DNA of 41,553 nt, from the NCBI GenBank assembly GCA_027061855.1, contig JAMOVT010000051.1, forward strand, positions 1 through 41,553. The letters are read 5' to 3'. This DNA comes from Flavobacteriales bacterium. GTDB taxonomy: Bacteria > Bacteroidota > Bacteroidia > Flavobacteriales > Flavobacteriaceae. The notes under the pieces are model-generated. The model was not told the DNA's origin. It did not search any database and saw only the letters and a list, made by a program, of their open reading frames with translations. The position numbers and the translations under genes were made by a program. Positions 31,500-41,491 of this stretch are shown here, one piece after another (position 1 is the stretch's first letter; the number at the start of each line of letters is the position of its first letter).

Positions 31500-33539
31500 T
31501 TATTTAACAATAATTTTTGTAGTGGATGTTTTGCCGTCTTTTGAGCCGATATTCACAAGATAGACACCGGTTTTAACGGATAAGGGAATGCGAATTTCTG
31601 TTTCATCCGTATTTATATTTTTATGTAAAATAAGTTGCCCTGTAATGGCAAATACTTGAAGCTGATCAAGCGTATGATTTTTGTCATTAAGAATAACCAA
31701 TTCGGAATGTGTATTATCCATATAGGTTTTAATATTTTCCAATGGAGGAATATTTGTGCTATTAGTTGTTTTTCCTTTAAAAGTTAAATAGAATCGATCT
31801 TTGTATAATCCTTCATTTAAGAAAATAGTATAAGGTTCATTCAGTTTTATTTCTTTACTTATATTTAATAATTGGTCTTCAATAAAAATTCCTTCTATTT
31901 GTTTGGGTAAGTTAACAATAGCATCTAAGGTAAAACTTACGATACCGCTTTTGTTCATTTCTATGTATAGAGGTAGATTTGTGTCTTCTTCAATTGCCGG
32001 AATGGCTTGTATCACATATTTTTCGTCATTTATATTCCAGTTCATATCAGCACCCGGATTTCCGGCGTCAAAGTTTTTTCCATCCCATCCGTAATCCACA
32101 TCCATAGTGGTATTGGGACGTATCCCTAATAATAATTGTCTGTGGTAATTACCGGGAATGTCAAATCCAATTCGAATATCCGTTAATGCATTTTTAGAGG
32201 GGCGTAAGAATACACTATTGTTTCCGTCTTCTATTTGAAAGGCTCTTTGGGTATTGTCAAAATTAACTGTACCTCCTTGTCCGTCTTCAGCCCAAATAAA
32301 GAAACCTTGACTTACGGGTATATAACGTCCTGGTGTTTTACTTCCCACTGGAGTAGAGTTATCTTTCCATGAAACGGCAGCAGTTCCTCCCGTTAAATTA
32401 TAAGTGGCATATCCGCCCTCATAACTGGCAAGATAATGATCATTTGCAGTAACGTGTTCCCAGAAATAAAGATTGCCGTTAAAAGCTCCGTTATTATCAT
32501 TTATAAATTTATCTGCATCCATAGCACTGGGATAGGGATTTCCTACCAAATAGTCATGATTTGCATCAATAGTAACCGAAAAACTTCCATCATTGGGTGA
32601 GCCGGCAAAAGTATAACTCTCATATTCAGTTGTGGATGCTCCGTTTGCAGGATTCAAATCTTTATCAACACCTGGTCCTTTCATGGTATATCCTTCTGCG
32701 GGATTCAATGTTCCGGTGTGTTTAATGTGGTTATCAAACCATCCGTCATAAGAACCGTCCAAGCCGTTTCTAAAAGCATATATCCAATAGGCATTAAGAT
32801 AAACAGGATGACTTTGAGTGGGCAAATCTCCGGTTGCATTATAATTATCCGCCCAACGGATATCCCCGTATGAGCTTTGGGTAAGATCATCGCCAAGTGC
32901 TCCGTCTTTAAGAAAACGAGCTTTCCAGATGCCCCCTCTATTTACAGGGGATGACCAGTAGTTATACATATATTGATTGGAAGTTCCTTGCTGGTCTTTC
33001 CAAATATATTTTGTCCCGCTAACGAGAGAAGTTCCGGTATGGGTTTGTATAAGTTGTGCTTCCCCAATTAACCGTAAGTCTCCGTCAACTACTAAATTAT
33101 CTTGAACATAAAGAGGCAATGCATCTGCGGTACGATAATCAAAATCGGCATTACCGTCATTGATTGTCATAGTATTAGTATGTACTTCATTTTCTTCTTG
33201 GGTTACCATCCCATCCGTATGATCTATGATTAGCTGATTGAAATTGGCTATCTCACTTCCTTTGATAGACTGATCCGAAGAACCGGTAAAAGTAGTGGTT
33301 CCTTGGGTGGTTTGAGTCATGCTTCCGTTATTAGTAAAAGTAGTTCCTGCAAAATAGAAATTTCCTTCATTGGTATAGGTAGCACCTGCATCGTTCAATA
33401 AATTTACTCCGGATAAATAAACCGTAGTTCCGGGAGATACATAAAAAGTTCCTTTATTAATTAAAGTAATCTGAGCAAAGCCGGAAAGGCTTATAAAAAT
33501 GAAAAAAAGAAAAGAAGTAATTTTTGTCATGCGATACAT
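31500..33539 (-). CDS. T9SS type A sorting domain-containing surface/secreted protein
   Basis: The 679-residue protein has a signal peptide (cleavage after SGFAQ near residue 23), a repetitive Asn/Thr/Gly-rich N-terminal part (about 25-150, with phrases such as NNGSMTQTTQGTTTFTGS) and a large middle region. It ends in a type A T9SS C-terminal sorting domain over about the last 75 residues (LQVFAITGQLILHKN, RIPLSVKTGVYLVNIGSKDG, TTKIIVK). It should be exported by the type IX system and released or anchored at the surface. No catalytic domain is recognisable. ATG at 33539 was used; ATG at 33530 is also possible given the -7 element at 33549-33556. Confidence 0.9.
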   Translation of the reverse strand: MYRMTKITSFLFFIFISLSGFAQITLINKGTFYVSPGTTVYLSGVNLLNDAGATYTNEGNFYFAGTTFTNNGSMTQTTQGTTTFTGSSDQSIKGSEIANFNQLIIDHTDGMVTQEENEVHTNTMTINDGNADFDYRTADALPLYVQDNLVVDGDLRLIGEAQLIQTHTGTSLVSGTKYIWKDQQGTSNQYMYNYWSSPVNRGGIWKARFLKDGALGDDLTQSSYGDIRWADNYNATGDLPTQSHPVYLNAYWIYAFRNGLDGSYDGWFDNHIKHTGTLNPAEGYTMKGPGVDKDLNPANGASTTEYESYTFAGSPNDGSFSVTIDANHDYLVGNPYPSAMDADKFINDNNGAFNGNLYFWEHVTANDHYLASYEGGYATYNLTGGTAAVSWKDNSTPVGSKTPGRYIPVSQGFFIWAEDGQGGTVNFDNTQRAFQIEDGNNSVFLRPSKNALTDIRIGFDIPGNYHRQLLLGIRPNTTMDVDYGWDGKNFDAGNPGADMNWNINDEKYVIQAIPAIEEDTNLPLYIEMNKSGIVSFTLDAIVNLPKQIEGIFIEDQLLNISKEIKLNEPYTIFLNEGLYKDRFYLTFKGKTTNSTNIPPLENIKTYMDNTHSELVILNDKNHTLDQLQVFAITGQLILHKNINTDETEIRIPLSVKTGVYLVNIGSKDGKTSTTKIIVK

Positions 33540-33548
33540 TTTAATTTA

Positions 33549-33556
33549 CAAATATA
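33549..33556 (-). promoter_or_regulatory. Predicted -7 element of the T9SS cargo gene
   Basis: TATATTTG on the minus strand matches TAnnTTTG, 9 bases from ATG 33539 and 18 from ATG 33530. No -33 TTG was seen. Confidence 0.55.
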
Positions 33557-33595
33557 TGAAATATAATTTGAAATTGATGTTTTTTTTCTTATGAA

Positions 33596-34408
33596 TCAGA
33601 TTTTGATATTAAAATCATCCCAATCTAAACCTACTTTAAAGTTTTCTCTTAAATTTTTAACAGTTTTGTTTTCAATATCAATATAAATAATTTCTTCCAT
33701 TCCTGCTTTAGCTTTTTCTATGATTTTTCCCTTAGGATCAATATATTGACTATCTCCCGAGTGTATGATATTCTTGCCGTCTTTTCCCACCCGGTTAACC
33801 CATATTACGGAGGATTGGTTTTCGATTGCACGCGCTTTCAGTAGATTTAAATAGGCTTCTTTTCTAGATTCGGGCCAGTTGGCAATATAAATTAAAACAT
33901 CATAGTCATATTCATCGGCTTTTTTATCATAACGGTTTTTGCTCCATACGGGAAAGCGTAGATCATAACAAATTTGCAACATAAATTTGATGCCTTTATG
34001 GTTGATGATTTTTCTTTCTTTTCCGGCGGTCATTATTTTATGTTCACCTCCCATATGAAACAGATGTCTTTTATCATAGTATTCAAAAGTTCCATCCGGT
34101 CTCATCCAATACATTCTGTTATAATATTTCCCCTCTTTTTCCGTTAAAATGCTCCCTACAAGAATTTTATTTAATTTGATAGCTTTATCTTTTAGCCATT
34201 CAAAACTTTTCAATCCCGCGGGTTTTGGAAGAGTCTCAATATCCATAGTAAATCCCGTGGAAAACATTTCCGGTAAAATTACCAATTCGATTTCTGCCGG
34301 AATTTTTTGTAGCCAAAGATCTAATTTTTTTAAATTGGCTTCAATATCTTCCCATTTGATATCCATTTGTACTAAAGCAGTTCGTATTGTATTTTCAGCA
34401 GCTTTCAT
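33596..34408 (-). CDS. Nitrilase-superfamily amidohydrolase, omega-amidase (YafV/Nit2) type
   Basis: The 270-residue enzyme has the carbon-nitrogen hydrolase triad Glu47 (LPEMFSTGF), Lys113 (YDKRHLF) and Cys147 (QICYDLRFPVW). The FSTGFTMD and HLFHMGGEH segments match E. coli YafV and mammalian Nit2, which hydrolyse alpha-ketoglutaramate and similar omega-amides. It starts one base after the stop of the aminotransferase gene, so the two are translationally linked. Together they could remove amino groups with glutamine as donor and pull the reaction forward by opening the keto-amide. The precise substrate is inferred. Confidence 0.9.
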   Translation of the reverse strand: MKAAENTIRTALVQMDIKWEDIEANLKKLDLWLQKIPAEIELVILPEMFSTGFTMDIETLPKPAGLKSFEWLKDKAIKLNKILVGSILTEKEGKYYNRMYWMRPDGTFEYYDKRHLFHMGGEHKIMTAGKERKIINHKGIKFMLQICYDLRFPVWSKNRYDKKADEYDYDVLIYIANWPESRKEAYLNLLKARAIENQSSVIWVNRVGKDGKNIIHSGDSQYIDPKGKIIEKAKAGMEEIIYIDIENKTVKNLRENFKVGLDWDDFNIKI

Positions 34409-34409
34409 C

Positions 34410-35561
34410 TTAAATTGTTTTTAAAATCTCAGCGGCTTTTAATAGTGTTTCCTCTTGTTTTGGAAAGGCAAAACGCAAAAGTTGTTGGTTTCTTTTATTA
34501 TGGTAAAAAGAAGATAGAGGGATGGAAGCCAAGCCTTTTTCTTTGGTCATCCAAACGGCAAATTCAAATTCTGGGAGATCGGAAATTTCCGAATAATCCA
34601 AGACTTGAAAATAAGTGCCGTGAGAAGGAATTACTTTAAATTTGGAACCTTCAATGGCTTGCAAAAAGAAATCCCGTTTTTGTTGGTAGAATTCCGGTAA
34701 ATTCAGATAATTATCGGGATTTTGAAGATATTCCGCCAAAGCATATTGAATGGGTGTGTTGACGCTGAAAACATTGAATTGATGCACTTTCCTAAACTCT
34801 TCGGTTAGTAGGGGTGGAGCTACTACATAACCGGTTTTCCAGCCGGTGGCATGAAAAGTTTTTCCAAAGGAATAAACCGCGATACTTCGTTGGTATAATT
34901 CATCAAATTTAATGACGCTTTGATGTTGTAATCCGTCAAAAATAATGTGTTCGTATACCTCATCACTTAATACAATAATCTCTGTATTACGGATAAGTTC
35001 ATTCAAGGTTTTCATATCCGATTCACTCAAAACATAGCCCCCGGGATTATTTGGAGAGTTAATAATAATCATTTTGGTTTTTGAGGTGATTTTTTGGCGG
35101 ACGAGATTCCAGTCGATTTCAAAAGCGGGTTTGGTCAATTCGATAAAAACAGGCACTCCTCCGTTTATTTTAATCGAGGGAACATAGGAGTCATAAGCCG
35201 GTTCGAAAAGGATCACTTCATCACCTTTATTTACAAATGCGGTAATAGCGGTAAACAAAGCTTGAGTAGCGCCGGCAGTGACGGTTATTTCTTTGTTTGG
35301 ATTGATCTCTTTATTATATAAGAGTTTGATTTTTGAGGATAAAGATTGTCTTAATTCCGGAACGCCCGGCATAGGAGCATATTGATTTTTTTCTTCTAAC
35401 ATGTATTTGTTTACCAGTGAAATAAGTTCGCGGGAAACGGGAAAATCAGGAAAACCTTGAGATAAATTTATGGCATTGTATTCATTGGCCAATCCGGACA
35501 TAACGGCAAAAATTGAGGTCTCGGTTTGGGGTAATTTGCTTTTTATTTTCATTTTTTTCAT
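34410..35561 (-). CDS. PLP-dependent aminotransferase, methionine/glutamine transaminase (YbdL/KAT-like)
   Basis: The 383-residue class I/II aminotransferase has INLSQGFPDFP, QYAPMPGVPELR, SPNNPGGYVLS, LSDEVYEH with Asp200, and the PLP lysine Lys234 in SFGKTFHATGWKTGY, with a C-terminal LLRFAFPK arginine. The GFPDFP and TFHATGWK(T/I)GY motifs group it with E. coli YbdL (methionine aminotransferase) and kynurenine/glutamine transaminases. It would transaminate methionine, aromatic acids or kynurenine in the cytosol, using glutamine or keto acids. It is the first gene of a two-gene operon with the omega-amidase. Upstream is TAACTTTA, one mismatch from a -7 box. ATG at 35552 is an alternative start. 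Confidence 0.92.
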   Translation of the reverse strand: MKKMKIKSKLPQTETSIFAVMSGLANEYNAINLSQGFPDFPVSRELISLVNKYMLEEKNQYAPMPGVPELRQSLSSKIKLLYNKEINPNKEITVTAGATQALFTAITAFVNKGDEVILFEPAYDSYVPSIKINGGVPVFIELTKPAFEIDWNLVRQKITSKTKMIIINSPNNPGGYVLSESDMKTLNELIRNTEIIVLSDEVYEHIIFDGLQHQSVIKFDELYQRSIAVYSFGKTFHATGWKTGYVVAPPLLTEEFRKVHQFNVFSVNTPIQYALAEYLQNPDNYLNLPEFYQQKRDFFLQAIEGSKFKVIPSHGTYFQVLDYSEISDLPEFEFAVWMTKEKGLASIPLSSFYHNKRNQQLLRFAFPKQEETLLKAAEILKTI

Positions 35562-35581
35562 TTTAGTGACGTAAAGTTACT

Positions 35582-35589
35582 TAAATTTG
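35582..35589 (+). promoter_or_regulatory. Predicted -7 element of surE
   Basis: TAAATTTG matches TAnnTTTG, about 36 bases before ATG 35626 and 45 before ATG 35635. Confidence 0.55.
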
Positions 35590-35625
35590 TTTTTTAATAA
35601 TATATTTATTTCTTAGAAAATATAA

Positions 35626-36420
35626 ATGAATTGTATGAAGAACGATGAAAAACCTCTGATTTTAGTAACTAATGACGACGGTATTACTGCACCGGGTATT
35701 CGTGCTTTGATTGAAGTGATGAATAAACTGGGTGAAGTAGTGGTAGTGGCACCCGATTCCGCTCAGTCGGGAATGGGACATGCCGTTACAGTAAATGATG
35801 TATTATTTCTCAATGAAGTGAAAATAGATGACGGGGTGCAAAAAGAATTTCAATCCTCGGGAACTCCGGTCGATTGTGTAAAATTGGCCATCAGTGAAGT
35901 TTTGCACCGCAAACCCGATTTAATCGTATCAGGAATCAATCACGGTTCCAATGCCTCTATCAATATTATTTACAGCGGAACCATGTCGGCAGCTGTAGAA
36001 GGAGGAATTGAAGGTGTACCCTCGATCGGCTTTTCTTTGGATAACTTCAGCTGGAAAGCGGATTTTGAGCCTTCCAAAGTTTTTGTTGAAAAAATTGCAA
36101 GGGAAGTATTAAAAAACGGGATTCCAAAAGGAATGGTATTGAATGTAAATATTCCTAATCTTCCGTTGGATCAAATAAAAGGAATCAAAATTGCACGACA
36201 AGCTCATGCCAAATGGGAGGAAACTTTCGATAAACGTATCAATCCGCATGGCAAAGAATATTATTGGCTTTCGGGTGAATTTAAAAATATGGATTCCGGT
36301 ACAGACACCGATTTATATGCTTTGGAAAACGGCTATGTTTCGGTAGTGCCTGTGCAATATGATTTAACGGCTTATCAATGGATAGATAAACTTAAAAGAT
36401 TGGAAGATGAAGACAAATAA
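35626..36420 (+). CDS. surE: 5'/3'-nucleotidase SurE
   Basis: The 264-residue metal-dependent phosphatase removes phosphate from nucleoside monophosphates. It has VTNDDGITAPGIRAL with Asp17/Asp18 as metal ligands, APDSAQSGMGHAVT with Ser48, VSGINHGSNA with the metal-binding Asn, and YSGTMSAAVEG. The second ATG (35635, MKNDEKP) is an equally good start. Its last 14 bases overlap the next gene, a small membrane protein, in a different frame. Confidence 0.96.
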   Translation: MNCMKNDEKPLILVTNDDGITAPGIRALIEVMNKLGEVVVVAPDSAQSGMGHAVTVNDVLFLNEVKIDDGVQKEFQSSGTPVDCVKLAISEVLHRKPDLIVSGINHGSNASINIIYSGTMSAAVEGGIEGVPSIGFSLDNFSWKADFEPSKVFVEKIAREVLKNGIPKGMVLNVNIPNLPLDQIKGIKIARQAHAKWEETFDKRINPHGKEYYWLSGEFKNMDSGTDTDLYALENGYVSVVPVQYDLTAYQWIDKLKRLEDEDK

Positions 36421-36703
36421 TAAATTGGATTTTTTTACCGGTATGCTTTTCGGATTAATGGCTCCCGTCATCGGAATGTATTTTTTTACGAATCTTTACC
36501 TTAAATCGGATTTGCAACCTGCTTTGGAGCGAATGATTCAAAATCAAACTTTTACACAAGCCCTTACGATTGTAGTCGTTTTGTCCAATCTTTTTGTGTT
36601 TTGGGTTTTTAATAAAAGAAATGAATGGCAGAAAGCAAAAGGAGTTATTGGCGCCACTTTGTTTTTTGCTTTATTTATTGTTTACTGGGAAATTTTCAAA
36701 TAA
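36407..36703 (+). CDS. Small membrane protein of unknown function, overlapping surE
   Basis: The 98-residue protein has three hydrophobic segments: about 8-28 (FFTGMLFGLMAPVIGMYFF), 50-68 (ALTIVVVLSNLFVFWVF) and 79-96 (VIGATLFFALFIVYWEIF). I do not recognise a named family. The start ATG lies inside surE, 14 bases before its end, so it is translated from the same message. Its association with surE is seen only from this arrangement. Confidence 0.8.
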   Translation: MKTNNKLDFFTGMLFGLMAPVIGMYFFTNLYLKSDLQPALERMIQNQTFTQALTIVVVLSNLFVFWVFNKRNEWQKAKGVIGATLFFALFIVYWEIFK

Positions 36704-36824
36704 ATTTTTTAAAAGCATTTTTTTAAATACTTTTTTTGACAAGGTTTTGTTAATAACTTCGCTTTACATTACTTGGGTTTTTTATTAACTTGCGAGCTAA
36801 TTTAATCGAAACAGAATAATTTTT

Positions 36825-38690
36825 ATGGCAAAAAAGGCGGTGGCATATACCGAAGATCATATACAGTCGTTGGATTGGAAACAACATATCCGGATGCGAC
36901 CGGGTATGTATATCGGAAAATTGGGTGACGGATCTTCCCCGGATGACGGAATCTATATTTTAGTAAAAGAAGTGGTAGATAACTCCATTGACGAGTTTGT
37001 AATGGGCGCCGGAAAAACCATCAATGTGCAATTGGAAGAAAAAACCGTAAAAATCAGAGATTACGGACGTGGTATTCCTTTGGGAAAGTTGGTCGAAGTG
37101 GTTTCAAAAATGAATACCGGAGGAAAATACGATTCCCAAGCCTTTAAAAAATCCGTTGGATTAAACGGTGTGGGAACAAAAGCCGTAAATGCCTTATCCT
37201 CGCATTTTAAGGTACAAGCCTTTCGAGACGGTCAGACCAAATGGGCGGTTTTCAGCAAAGGAGAATTGATAGAAGAATCGGAGTTGGAAGCCACTACCGA
37301 AAAAAACGGAACCTATGTGGAATTTATTCCCGATGAAGAAATTTTCCCTAAATATCATTTTCGCGAAGAATATTTGGAGCGGATGTTTAAGAATTATATT
37401 TACTTAAACACCGGTTTAACCATTAAGTTCAACGGAAAAAAATTCTATTCGGAAGAAGGACTCAAAGATTTGTTGAGTGAAAATATTCCCGAAAACGACC
37501 GCCGATACCCTATTATACATCTTAAAGGGGAAGATATTGAAGTGGCCATGACCCACAGTAAAACCCAATACAGTGAAGTGTATTATTCTTTTGTTAACGG
37601 ACAACATACTACGCAGGGAGGAACTCATCAAGCGGCTTTTCGGGAGGCCATAGTAAAGACTATTAGAGATTTTTTCGGAAGAAATTATGATGCCTCGGAT
37701 ATTCGCAAGTCGATTGTGGCAGCCATCAGTATCAAGGTAATCGAACCTGTTTTTGAATCGCAAACAAAAACCAAACTCGGTTCGACAGATATGGGAGGAA
37801 ATCTTCCTACGGTGCGAACTTATGTGAATGATTTCGTCAAAAGAAATTTGGATAATTATTTGCATAAACACCCCGAAACTGCCGAAGCCATTTTACAAAA
37901 AATCGTACAAGCCGAAAGAGAAAGGAAAGAACTTTCCGGCATTCGGAAATTAGCCAGGGAACGGGCTAAAAAAGTCAGTTTACATAACAAAAAATTGCGT
38001 GATTGCAGGGTGCATTTAACGGATTTGAAAAAAGAAAATCGCTTGGAAAGCACCTTGTTTATTACCGAGGGAGATTCGGCAAGTGGTTCCATTACAAAGT
38101 CGCGGGATGTAAATACGCAAGCAGTTTTCAGTCTCAGAGGGAAACCTGTAAATTCCTACGGTTTGACAAAAAAAGTAGTTTATGAAAACGAAGAATTCAA
38201 TCTTTTGCAAGCTGCTTTAAATATCGAAGACGGCTTGGAAAATTTAAGATATAACAATATTGTAATTGCTACGGATGCCGATGTGGACGGAATGCATATC
38301 CGCTTGCTTTTATTAACCTTTTTCTTAAAATTTTTCCCCGAATTAATAAAAGAAGGCCATTTATATATTTTGGAAACGCCTTTATTCCGGGTGAGAAATA
38401 AACAGGAAACCATTTATTGTTATTCGGAAGAAGAAAAGCAAGCGGCCATAGAGAAGTTGGGAAAACGTGGGAAACCGGAAATTACCCGTTTCAAGGGATT
38501 GGGAGAAATTTCACCTAATGAATTTAAACATTTTATAGGGAAAGATATTCGTTTGGAGCCGGTAATGATGGAAGCCGATTTGTCTATCGAAGACTTATTG
38601 AGTTTTTATATGGGAAAAAACACGCCTGACAGGCAAAAATTCATCATAGATAATCTGAAAGTGGAATTAGATATAGTAGAAGAGAATTAA
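36825..38690 (+). CDS. parE: DNA topoisomerase IV subunit B
   Basis: The 621-residue type IIA topoisomerase ATPase subunit has the GHKL motifs [11 protein letters not shown] (Glu49, Asn53), YGRGIP-like [30 protein letters not shown] and the Toprim motifs [12 protein letters not shown] (Glu415) and [12 protein letters not shown] (Asp484 and Asp486/Asp488). Length and adjacency to parC, 7 bases downstream, make it ParE rather than GyrB, which in these bacteria lies apart. It decatenates chromosomes with ParC. Only weak promoter-like elements lie upstream (36704-36824). Confidence 0.93.
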   Translation: MAKKAVAYTEDHIQSLDWKQHIRMRPGMYIGKLGDGSSPDDGIYILVKEVVDNSIDEFVMGAGKTINVQLEEKTVKIRDYGRGIPLGKLVEVVSKMNTGGKYDSQAFKKSVGLNGVGTKAVNALSSHFKVQAFRDGQTKWAVFSKGELIEESELEATTEKNGTYVEFIPDEEIFPKYHFREEYLERMFKNYIYLNTGLTIKFNGKKFYSEEGLKDLLSENIPENDRRYPIIHLKGEDIEVAMTHSKTQYSEVYYSFVNGQHTTQGGTHQAAFREAIVKTIRDFFGRNYDASDIRKSIVAAISIKVIEPVFESQTKTKLGSTDMGGNLPTVRTYVNDFVKRNLDNYLHKHPETAEAILQKIVQAERERKELSGIRKLARERAKKVSLHNKKLRDCRVHLTDLKKENRLESTLFITEGDSASGSITKSRDVNTQAVFSLRGKPVNSYGLTKKVVYENEEFNLLQAALNIEDGLENLRYNNIVIATDADVDGMHIRLLLLTFFLKFFPELIKEGHLYILETPLFRVRNKQETIYCYSEEEKQAAIEKLGKRGKPEITRFKGLGEISPNEFKHFIGKDIRLEPVMMEADLSIEDLLSFYMGKNTPDRQKFIIDNLKVELDIVEEN

Positions 38691-38697
38691 TATATAA

Positions 38698-41244
38698 ATG
38701 GAAAAGAGCAGTATTACCAAAATATCGGGCAAATACAAAGAATGGTTTCTGGATTATGCCTCCTATGTAATTTTAGAACGTGCCGTTCCGGCAATTGAAG
38801 ACGGTTTCAAACCTGTGCAAAGACGTATTTTGCATTCGATGAAGGAATTGGACGACGGACGCTATAACAAAGTGGCCAATCTGGTGGGACATACCATGCA
38901 ATATCACCCACACGGAGATGCTTCCATCGCCGACGCAATGGTAAATATGGGGCAAAAAGACCTTTTGATAGATACACAGGGAAACTGGGGGAATATCCTT
39001 ACCGGTGATTCGGCAGCGGCCTCACGTTATATCGAAGCCCGGTTGTCAAAATTTGCCTTGGATGTTTTGTTCAATCCCAAAATTACCAAATGGACGCTAT
39101 CTTATGACGGACGAAGAAAAGAACCCATCAATTTGCCTGCCAAATTTCCCATTGTTTTAGCCCAAGGAGCAGAAGGAATAGCCGTAGGGTTATCCACTAC
39201 TATTTTACCTCACAATTTTAACGAATTGATTGATGCATCCATCAAAATTTTGCAAGGAAAAAAGGTGACTTTATATCCCGACTTTCCTACCGGTGGAATG
39301 ATAGATGTAAGTAACTATAATGACGGTAAACGCGGAGGAAAAATAAGGAATCGTGCAAAAATCAAAATTGAAGATAACAAAACATTGGTGATTACCGAAA
39401 TTCCTTTTAAGACAACCACCGGGAGTTTAATAGATTCAATTATTAAAGCCAATAATAAAGGAAAGATACGCGTAAAAAAGATAGAAGACAATACTTCCGA
39501 AAATGTAGAAATCCGCTTGCATTTGCCTCCGGGAATTTCTCCCGATAAAACCATCGATGCCTTATATGCTTTTACCAATTGCGAAATTTCCATCTCTCCT
39601 CTCGGAGTAGTAATTGAAGATAACAAACCGCGTTTCTTGGGTGTAACGGAAATATTGGAAATTTCCACTCGACGAACAGTGGATTTATTGCGTAGAGAAT
39701 TGGAAATTGAGTTGGAAGAGTTAGAAAATCAATGGCATGCCGCTTCGTTGGAACGTATTTTTATAGAAAATAGAATTTACCGCGATATTGAAAAAGAAGA
39801 AACCTGGGAGGGAGTATTGAAAGCCATTGACGAAGGTTTAAAACCACATATAAAACATTTAAAAAGGCCTGTGGTAGAAGCGGATCTAGTTCGATTGACC
39901 GAAATAAAAATCAAAAGGATTTCAAAATTCGATATTGATAAAGCCAGAAAAAATATTGAAGCCATAGAAGAAAAGATTGCCGAAAAGAAACACCATTTGG
40001 CTCATATAATTGATTACACGATTGATTTTTTTAAAAATCTGAAAAAGAAATACGGAAAAGGCAGAGAAAGAAAATCCGAAATTAAAACCTTTGATGATAT
40101 CGAGGCTACAAAAGTGGTTATGCGTAATGTAAAATTATATGTAAACCGTCAAGAAGGTTTTGTAGGTACTTCTCTTAAAAAAGATGAATATGTAGCCGAC
40201 GTTTCGGATATTGACGACATCATTGTAATCCGTAAAGACGGAAAAATGATGGTGAGCAAAGTAGCCGACAAAAAATTCTTTGGCAAGGACATTATCTATG
40301 TAAATGTTTTTAAGAAAAAAGACAAGCGTACCATATACAATATTATATATAGAGACGGCAAACGCGGGCCGTCTTATATGAAACGTTTTTATGTTAGCGG
40401 TATCACCCGGGATAAGGAATATAATTTGACAGCCGGAAATCCCGGTTCAGAAATACTCTATTTTTCGGCCAATCCCAATGGCGAAGCCGAAGTGGTTACC
40501 GTATATTTGAGACAGACGGGTAGCTTGCGCAAAACAAAATTCGATATTGATTTTAAGGATCTCTTAATAAAAGGCAGGGGAGTAAAAGGAAATTTGGTTA
40601 CCAAACTACCGGTGAAAAACATCAAATTGAAAGAAGCGGGCGTTTCTACTTTGAAGCCCAGAAAAATATGGTTTGACGATATTGTTATGCGTTTAAATAC
40701 CGAAGAAAGAGGCGAGTACTTGGGAGAATTTCAAGGAGAAGATAAGCTAGTAATGATTACCCAAAAAGGAAAAATCAGTGTTTTCACCCCCGATTTGGAA
40801 AAACATTTCCCCGACGATATGATATTATTGGAAAAATATGTTCCGAATAAACCTGTCACTGCCGCTTATTTTGATAAAGAAAAGAAAAAATACTTTATCA
40901 AACGTTTTTTGATTGACGAACTCAAAAAAGAAGATACTTTTATTCCTGATAACGGACAATTATTACAGGTCTCTTATGATTGGAAGCCCGTTTGGGAAAT
41001 TCATTTTTCAAAAGAAAGAGGAAAAGATCAAAAAGAACCTCAACAAATCAATATTGAAGAATTTATAAATATAAAGAGAATTAAAGCCTTAGGAAATATA
41101 TTGTCAAAAAACAAAATCAAACAAATTGATATATTGCCTTCCTTGCCCTTTGAAGAAGAAATAAATGGAAAAGAGAAGAAGGAGAATTTCACGGATGAAC
41201 CGAATCAATCGCCTAATTCGGAAGATCCGCCCACTTTATTCTAA
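38698..41244 (+). CDS. parC: DNA topoisomerase IV subunit A
   Basis: The 848-residue breakage-reunion subunit has YASYVILERAVPAIEDGFKP, the catalytic Tyr111 in ASRYIEARLS, and HPHGDASIADAMVNMG in the quinolone-resistance region. The coiled-coil tower (about 340-450) and a C-terminal beta-pinwheel follow. I see no GyrA box (QRRGGKG), which supports ParC. At the E. coli Ser80 position it has Ala75, while Glu84 is Asp79. The C-terminal tail is acidic and Asn/Pro-rich. It starts 7 bases after parE in the same operon. No clear hairpin terminator follows within 41245-41491. Confidence 0.94.
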   Translation: MEKSSITKISGKYKEWFLDYASYVILERAVPAIEDGFKPVQRRILHSMKELDDGRYNKVANLVGHTMQYHPHGDASIADAMVNMGQKDLLIDTQGNWGNILTGDSAAASRYIEARLSKFALDVLFNPKITKWTLSYDGRRKEPINLPAKFPIVLAQGAEGIAVGLSTTILPHNFNELIDASIKILQGKKVTLYPDFPTGGMIDVSNYNDGKRGGKIRNRAKIKIEDNKTLVITEIPFKTTTGSLIDSIIKANNKGKIRVKKIEDNTSENVEIRLHLPPGISPDKTIDALYAFTNCEISISPLGVVIEDNKPRFLGVTEILEISTRRTVDLLRRELEIELEELENQWHAASLERIFIENRIYRDIEKEETWEGVLKAIDEGLKPHIKHLKRPVVEADLVRLTEIKIKRISKFDIDKARKNIEAIEEKIAEKKHHLAHIIDYTIDFFKNLKKKYGKGRERKSEIKTFDDIEATKVVMRNVKLYVNRQEGFVGTSLKKDEYVADVSDIDDIIVIRKDGKMMVSKVADKKFFGKDIIYVNVFKKKDKRTIYNIIYRDGKRGPSYMKRFYVSGITRDKEYNLTAGNPGSEILYFSANPNGEAEVVTVYLRQTGSLRKTKFDIDFKDLLIKGRGVKGNLVTKLPVKNIKLKEAGVSTLKPRKIWFDDIVMRLNTEERGEYLGEFQGEDKLVMITQKGKISVFTPDLEKHFPDDMILLEKYVPNKPVTAAYFDKEKKKYFIKRFLIDELKKEDTFIPDNGQLLQVSYDWKPVWEIHFSKERGKDQKEPQQINIEEFINIKRIKALGNILSKNKIKQIDILPSLPFEEEINGKEKKENFTDEPNQSPNSEDPPTLF

Positions 41245-41424
41245 ATAAAAAGACCGAAAAGTATTTTATTGACGTTTTTATATGGTAATAAAAGTATCTT
41301 AAATAAAAAAAAATAAAAAAATTTTTAACTGCATAAATTAATCAGGCTTCCTATTTATTTGATTATCAATAAAAAGACTCTTGAATTTAAATTTTAACAT
41401 TTTTTTATATTAAATGTGTTTAAT

Positions 41425-41432
41425 CACCTTTG
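41425..41432 (+). promoter_or_regulatory. Near-match -7 element before the last gene
   Basis: CACCTTTG has one mismatch to TAnnTTTG and lies 59 bases before the ATG at 41492. The gap 41245-41491 is AT-rich and otherwise shows no gene. Confidence 0.35.
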
Positions 41433-41491
41433 TATTCGGATTTTTTTCTTATTTTTAAACCAAATTAAAGCTAAAAATAACAATTAGTATT

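Noticed and set aside
37416-37871. Open frame of 151 codons antisense to parE
   Set aside because: Fully inside a highly conserved parE coding region, no promoter element of its own, and no family resemblance.
41245-41491. Possible AT-rich hairpin after parC as terminator
   Set aside because: The only inverted repeat found near 41260-41300 is a few A/T pairs with mismatches, too weak to call.
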